NCBI GenBank assembly: GCA_026122225.1
Contig: JANEZZ010001954.1
Location: forward strand, 1 to 64,000
Direction of reading: 5' to 3'
Source: Heloderma charlesbogerti
Taxonomy: Eukaryota; Chordata; Lepidosauria; Squamata; Helodermatidae
Length of the DNA: 64,000 bases
Shown here: positions 62,640 through 64,000 of the stretch, in pieces
Numbering within the stretch: position 1 is the stretch's first letter
How the letters are laid out: each line of letters starts with the position of its first letter
Notes under the pieces: generated by a model
The model's database searches: none
What the model was told of the DNA's origin: nothing
What the model saw: only the letters and a program-made list of their open reading frames with translations
Made by a program: the position numbers and the translations under genes

Positions 62640-63121
62640 CTAGTCTGCCGAAATTCTCTGAATTCCACCGTGAAGCTCGTTCAAACTCAAGCAGTATCAG
62701 GTGGTGAGCTTTGTGTTTTTTTCTTTTTGCATGGAAGTCTGTGTGCATTTTCATGCATATTTTTCCAAATGTACACATCAGTTGTGTGCATCTTTGAAAT
62801 ATACGCATTCTTGTGTATATTGGGGTTTGACTCGATGGTCTTATTGGTCCCTTCCAACCCTACTATTCTATGATTCTATGATTCTTCTCCCATTTATTAA
62901 ATTGCATTTGTGCACGTTTTTGTAAGGTATGCATTTTTAATGTCCATTTTTCATATGTATCCATGCTGTTCAACACATTTTTTTTTTGAGTCTGCCAAAG
63001 ACATTGCAAGCTTGGAAATGTATGGATGGCAGATTGCGTCTGAGTCTGCACTCGATCCAGAAGGTGCAAACTGGGTAAATCTTGATCAAAAGCTAACTGA
63101 AATGAATTTCTCATACATCCC
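62640..63121. mobile_element. AT-rich TAGGGATG-type element, decayed, with CR1 tail inserted
   Basis: The right end TTCTCATACATCCCTA (63,101-63,116) and AATTCTCTGAATTCCACCGT near 62,651 suggest the AT-rich relative of the foldback family. A CR1 3-prime tail (GATGGTCTTATTGGTCCCTT to ATTCTATGATTCTATGATTC) lies inside at about 62,823-62,886. The left terminus is not sharp. Confidence 0.5.
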
Positions 63122-63262
63122 TAAAACAGACACAGGAAACACCAGACTCCACCCAGATTCAACAAAGTCCAGTGCCACCTAGTGACTGAACTATTTAATG
63201 ACACTGTCCACAAAGTAGCCACATCCTGGGGTCCACATGTTTCTGCAATTCTACTGTGACTC

Positions 63263-63717
63263 TTAGGGAGCAATCCTATGGCCGCTAGTCAGTGGCTAGA
63301 TGGCCATAGGATATGTGATTTTCTGGGAACTGACCTCGGAGCCCATGCTCCGACGTCAGTTCCTAGAGAACCAACCTTCCCCCCACACACACACTGCCTC
63401 GCAGGCAGCGCAGAACAGTCCTGCGTCCGTGCTCCGGAGAAGAAGAGCGTGGAGTGGCCAAAGCAGGGTGTTCCGGGGTGCATTCCGGGGCGGGGAAGGC
63501 AGAAATGCCAGAACGACACATCCTATGTGTCATCTGGCAGCCTCCTCCCCCGCTCCACCTTCACGGCTAGACAGCCGAAATTGGCTGTCCAGCCGCAAAT
63601 GCAGGGCAGGAGAAGTGCAGAGAGAATGATCTCCATGCTTCTCCTGCCCTTCATTGGATAGGCGGTCGCCTCCGAGTTCGGAGGTCGTCGCCTATCCCCA
63701 TAGGATTGCGCCCTTAG
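63263..63717. mobile_element. TIR element GGAGCAATCCTATGG / CCATAGGATTGCGCCC
   Basis: The ends are inverted repeats at 63,267 and 63,713. TTAG occurs on both sides (63,263-63,266 and 63,714-63,717). The interior contains CGCCTCCGAGTTCGGAGGTC, a small palindrome shared with 34,767-35,216. The open frames across it (up to 127 codons) are shadows of GC-rich repeat sequence. Confidence 0.7.
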
Positions 63718-64000
63718 GAGCACATGAAAGCTGCCTTCAATCTTTTGGAAGCTGGTTTTGCTTTGTCAAGTACATGTGTTCCTGAGACCAAAAGCAACAA
63801 ACTCATCGTTCTCTGAGCTGCCAAATACTATTGGGAAGTATATGTGAAATATTCAGTTGACACATCATGCTACAGTAATTTAGGCATTTAGAAAAACAAG
63901 CTGCCCTCCAGTGCTCTTTGGACAAGGTAAGGATTCCATTATAGGGAATGGAATGCAGCTCTGTGTTGTTGTGAAAGTTGTTCACTGGGCAAATGTATCT

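Overview
The window looks like nuclear DNA of a squamate reptile, most likely a lizard. Two kinds of evidence support this. It contains a spliced vertebrate gene (11-beta-hydroxysteroid dehydrogenase type 1) with GT/AG introns. It also carries a typical squamate repeat set: a full-length RTE-BovB LINE, a Sauria-type SINE with a BovB-like tail, CR1 and CR1/L2-like LINE ends, tRNA-derived SINEs and many palindromic MITEs. No bacterial-type gene, CRISPR array or endogenous retrovirus was recognised. All family names come from memory of these repeats; no database was searched.

Layout. Bases 1 to about 8,500 are abnormal: strong strand asymmetry, long A, T and C runs, and no recognisable repeat. 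This looks like a poorly resolved or badly assembled end. From 8.5 to 27.7 kb the sequence is intergenic and repeat-rich: a hAT-like MITE, a Sauria SINE beside a BovB tail, a CR1 end, a 37-bp minisatellite, a complete BovB with a 12-bp target-site duplication, and an L2-like end. From 41,919 down to 27,745 on the minus strand lie six coding exons that join into an intact 293-residue HSD11B1-like protein with all catalytic residues. From 42 to 64 kb there is no gene. This stretch holds an APE-type LINE kept in one frame, a CR1 copy, a 5S rRNA/CR1 chimeric SINE, and the largest copies of an unusual foldback element family.

The most interesting content is that foldback family. Its termini read TAGGGATG...CATCCCTA and it makes 8-bp target duplications. 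Copies lie at 30,687-31,167, 32,283-32,877, 49,568-50,542, 51,400-52,052, 54,168-54,672 and 57,666-59,368; the last contains a second copy inserted into it. The interiors alternate two kinds of perfect or near-perfect palindrome, one centred on TACGTA-type sequence and one bounded by CAAATGGCG/CGCCATTTG. Most termini also carry a consensus 5-prime splice-donor sequence pointing outward. A shorter, AT-rich element with the same termini sits at 60,912-61,291.
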